64,000 nucleotides of DNA from Candidatus Nitrosopumilus sp. (GTDB taxonomy: Archaea; Thermoproteota; Nitrososphaeria; Nitrososphaerales; Nitrosopumilaceae): positions 24,040 through 88,039 of the forward strand of contig JAOTTS010000005.1 in NCBI GenBank assembly GCA_029864335.1, read 5' to 3'. Both the position numbers and the translations under genes were made by a program. Under the pieces are notes generated by a model. It searched no databases and was not told where the DNA came from. It saw only the letters and a program-made list of their open reading frames with translations. Positions within the stretch are counted from its first letter, which is position 1, and every line of letters begins with the position of its first letter. Positions 62,151 through 64,000 of this stretch are shown here, piece after piece.

Positions 62151-62912
62151 ATGAAATTTCAATATGCTGAATTTTATCCAGAGATATTAAATAAAAAATC
62201 AGCAATAATCAATCCAGCTTTTCTAAAATACAAGACAGTGTCCTCTGGAAGAAAATTAATTGTTGGAGGTATAAAACCAGACAGAGTAGGTTTTCCAGAA
62301 GTTATCTATTCTATAAACATAATAGAATCTTATAAAAAAACAAAACAAGAACTTCCAGATTATTTAGATCAATGGAAAGAAGAATTAGATTTTCATTTGG
62401 TTAGGTTTCCTTGCATGCTAAAAAATGAAGTAAAAGCAAGGGGTATTAAACGATTTAAGATCGAAGCTGAAATAACATCTGATCAGAGTAAATCAAGTGT
62501 TCAGGTAATTGATGCAGGACCCAAGACCAAATGGGTAAAGAAACCAATGTCTTTAGGTGTATCCGTAAATGTTGGTATTGATTTCAGTCAAGGAGTGCCA
62601 CAATTAAAAAAAGATCCAAATGCAGGAGGTAAAGTTCTTTTTGAATATAAATGGGAACCAAAGGTTGCTGCAGTCATTACAGGAAATTCAAACAATAAAG
62701 CTGAATGGACTTTTAATAAATCAAAAAATGAGTACCTTGATGGGAAGATTGACTTGATAGTTTTAATTCAACGAAAAAAAAATGTTAGTAAGATGAATTT
62801 AATTATAAACAAAGGTGAATCACATTACGACTTTAAGGTGGCAAATGACATGACAGCACTGAGAAAACAAGTTAACATTCCAATAAAATTTAAATCGTCA
62901 ACAGTTCAATGA
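62151..62912 (+). CDS. Unknown beta-rich protein (253 aa)
   Basis: No signal peptide. A mixed N-terminal part (EFYPEILNKKSAIINPAFLK, LPDYLDQWKEELDFHLVRFP) and a beta-rich C-terminal part (MSLGVSVNVGIDFSQGVPQL, GGKVLFEYKWEPKVAAVITG, GKIDLIVLIQRKKNVSK). The C-terminal part could be a galactose-binding or toxin-like sandwich, but I recognise no family. It is divergent from the TULIP-like operon and shares its promoter region. Confidence 0.7.
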   Translation: MKFQYAEFYPEILNKKSAIINPAFLKYKTVSSGRKLIVGGIKPDRVGFPEVIYSINIIESYKKTKQELPDYLDQWKEELDFHLVRFPCMLKNEVKARGIKRFKIEAEITSDQSKSSVQVIDAGPKTKWVKKPMSLGVSVNVGIDFSQGVPQLKKDPNAGGKVLFEYKWEPKVAAVITGNSNNKAEWTFNKSKNEYLDGKIDLIVLIQRKKNVSKMNLIINKGESHYDFKVANDMTALRKQVNIPIKFKSSTVQ

Positions 62913-63012
62913 TGTGACTTTACTTTTATCATACATTAGAGCATCAGCTAATTTTACAAAACTTTTCCTAAAGACATAATGGTCTCATAAAAATAATTAG
63001 AAATGAAGTAAA

Positions 63013-63612
63013 TTGAAATGGTTTATGGCATTATCCTCTGTAACAGGCTCATTTGGAGTAATTATTGCGTTAGGAGTGATAATTATCGCATTAGTTACTT
63101 TTCCAAATTTTTCATGGTATGTAAATTCAATAAGCAGCACAATTGCAGAAGGAGTGAAGTATTCTTTTTGGTATAATCTTGGAATAATGTTAGCTGGAGT
63201 ATTATTCTTGATGTTTTCTTTTAGCTTGCTATTCACAAACGGCGCATTAATTTGGAGAAATAAGTGGCTAACATTAACAGGAATTATTTCTTTTATGATT
63301 GCATCTATTGGTCTTTTCGGAGCGGGTGTTTATCCATCTCCACACAATGAACATATTTACGTAGCAGGTGTCTTTTTTCTCTTCTCAATAATAGCATTAT
63401 TTTGTTTTGGCAGTGGACTCAATGGAAACATGAGAATGTGGTCTTATGGTTTATTTATTGTTGCTTTAATTGGATTTTTTTTGATGTTAGGATTAATGAT
63501 TTATGAGGGTGTTTATGGTAAGGTATTATTCGGATTAGAAGCTCCTGAGCTAGTTGTTATTATCTCCATTGTTATTTGGGTATGGGTAATTATTTTCGAG
63601 ATAAATAAATGA
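63013..63612 (+). CDS. DUF998-like membrane protein (199 aa)
   Basis: TTG 63013 start (ATG 63025 possible). Six hydrophobic helices. The block LFGAGVYPSPHNEHIYVAGV followed by FFLFSIIALFCFG is the DUF998 signature (GxFP/Y...HxxxA). The function is unknown; some members are linked to stress or lipid contexts. Last gene of the island. Confidence 0.8.
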   Translation: MKWFMALSSVTGSFGVIIALGVIIIALVTFPNFSWYVNSISSTIAEGVKYSFWYNLGIMLAGVLFLMFSFSLLFTNGALIWRNKWLTLTGIISFMIASIGLFGAGVYPSPHNEHIYVAGVFFLFSIIALFCFGSGLNGNMRMWSYGLFIVALIGFFLMLGLMIYEGVYGKVLFGLEAPELVVIISIVIWVWVIIFEINK

Positions 63613-63635
63613 AAATTTGTTGATTGTGAAAAAAT

Positions 63636-63684
63636 TTAACCATGTTATCACGGTAAAAAGATGACAATCAAGGTACATGGTTAA
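63636..63684. repeat. 10-bp inverted repeat
   Basis: TTAACCATGT (63636-63645) and ACATGGTTAA (63675-63684) are perfect reverse complements with a 29-nt spacer. It may be a hairpin after the DUF998 gene or a recognition site. Confidence 0.55.
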
Positions 63685-63856
63685 TTTTGCACTAAATCCA
63701 AGTCACTACGGGTAAAGTATCAAAGTAATTTAACAAAAACTCGCCCTTAGCATAGTATCTCTTATTTCTACCGCTAAGTGGTCTAATGTTATTATTAAAA
63801 ATTATGGTGGAAAATCAATACTAAATACAATATTCAAAAATATATTTTCAAATAAT

Positions 63857-63952
63857 TTCCACGTGGGTCCGGAAACTACCCATCTAACTATATCCCCATG
63901 TACGTTGTACTGGGGTTATAGTTTAGGCATTTAGATTAAGACCCACGTGGAA
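63857..63952. repeat. Right pair of the CCACGTGG-family element, inverted
   Basis: Unit C (63857-63897, minus orientation: TTCCACGTGGGT...ATATCCCC) faces unit D (63912-63952: GGGGTTATAGTTTAGG...ACCCACGTGGAA). The spacer ATGTACGTTGTACT is the reverse complement of the segment before unit B at 56653. Confidence 0.75.
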
Positions 63953-64000
63953 AAAACACATAATCCACAATTAAAAATTTCAGACTTTTGTTTAATTTTT

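Larger units (their letters stand above)
63613..64000. other. 388-nt intergenic region at the island's right edge
   Basis: No gene. It contains a 10-bp inverted repeat (63636-63684) and an inverted pair of CCACGTGG-family units (63857-63952). Confidence 0.6.

Noticed and set aside
1..64000. Insertion sequences or transposases
   Set aside because: No DDE, IS200/IS605 or other transposase motif was seen in any frame; only tyrosine recombinase relics.

Overview
The window looks like a chromosomal segment of an ammonia-oxidising thaumarchaeon (Nitrososphaerota) of the Nitrosopumilus type. The evidence is low GC, an archaeal TBP, type II methionine aminopeptidase, class I lysyl-tRNA synthetase, archaeal Elp3, CofG/CofH for coenzyme F420, Amt with P-II proteins, a secreted plastocyanin-like cupredoxin, short intergenic gaps, and TATA-like boxes about 26 nt upstream of many start codons (leaderless style). 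No rRNA, CRISPR array or transposase was found. One tRNA (Pro-UGG) is present.

Layout. 1-4.5 kb: the 5' part of a large secreted lamin-tail/Ig-repeat protein, tRNA-Pro, map and small zinc proteins. 4.5-15.3 kb: a decayed accessory zone. It holds a broken class III cyclase with a broken zinc-ribbon partner, a shattered tyrosine recombinase, a second recombinase N-terminus, a broken beta-propeller/RTX surface protein, HicBA, tiny zinc-ribbon paralogues, a duplicated recombinase-tail/coiled-coil cassette with a cupredoxin gene inserted in one copy, and the intact TBP gene. 15.3-35.5 kb: a mostly intact core with an SRPBCC protein, a GT2 transferase, HtrA, CofG-CofH-TldD/PmbA, a Ca2+/Na+ exchanger, Amt-GlnK plus an extended P-II paralogue, a winged-helix regulator, PAC2, PurM, a CPA2 antiporter, Elp3 and LysRS. 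35.5-47 kb: small membrane and zinc proteins, ferritin, an Nramp-like transporter, a small beta-carbonic-anhydrase-like protein, Tag, CBS proteins and several secreted-protein pseudogenes. 47-56.5 kb: CBS, methyltransferase and dienelactone hydrolase genes, further pseudogenes, a histone-H1-like protein, a carotenoid gene, a 44-residue recombinase remnant, and five copies of an intergenic repeat confined to this stretch. 56.5-64 kb: an island of unrecognised genes. It has a three-gene operon ending in a HEPN-like protein, half a phospholipase D, an opposite-strand pair with a 710-residue TULIP-like/DUF3892-like protein, an orphan 253-residue protein and a DUF998-like membrane protein. It is bracketed by copies of a roughly 40-nt element ending in ACCCACGTGGAA.

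Two themes stand out. First, core genes read cleanly while many accessory and secreted genes carry frameshifts or in-frame stops, most often TGA, so the region is in active gene decay. Second, short modules recur: a C-terminal RCEL tail, a secreted EKL-x-x-(R/K)GWA domain, CxxC mini-proteins, the 48-56 kb repeat and the CCACGTGG element. The 56.8-63.6 kb island is the best candidate for an undescribed system. All functional statements about it are inference.
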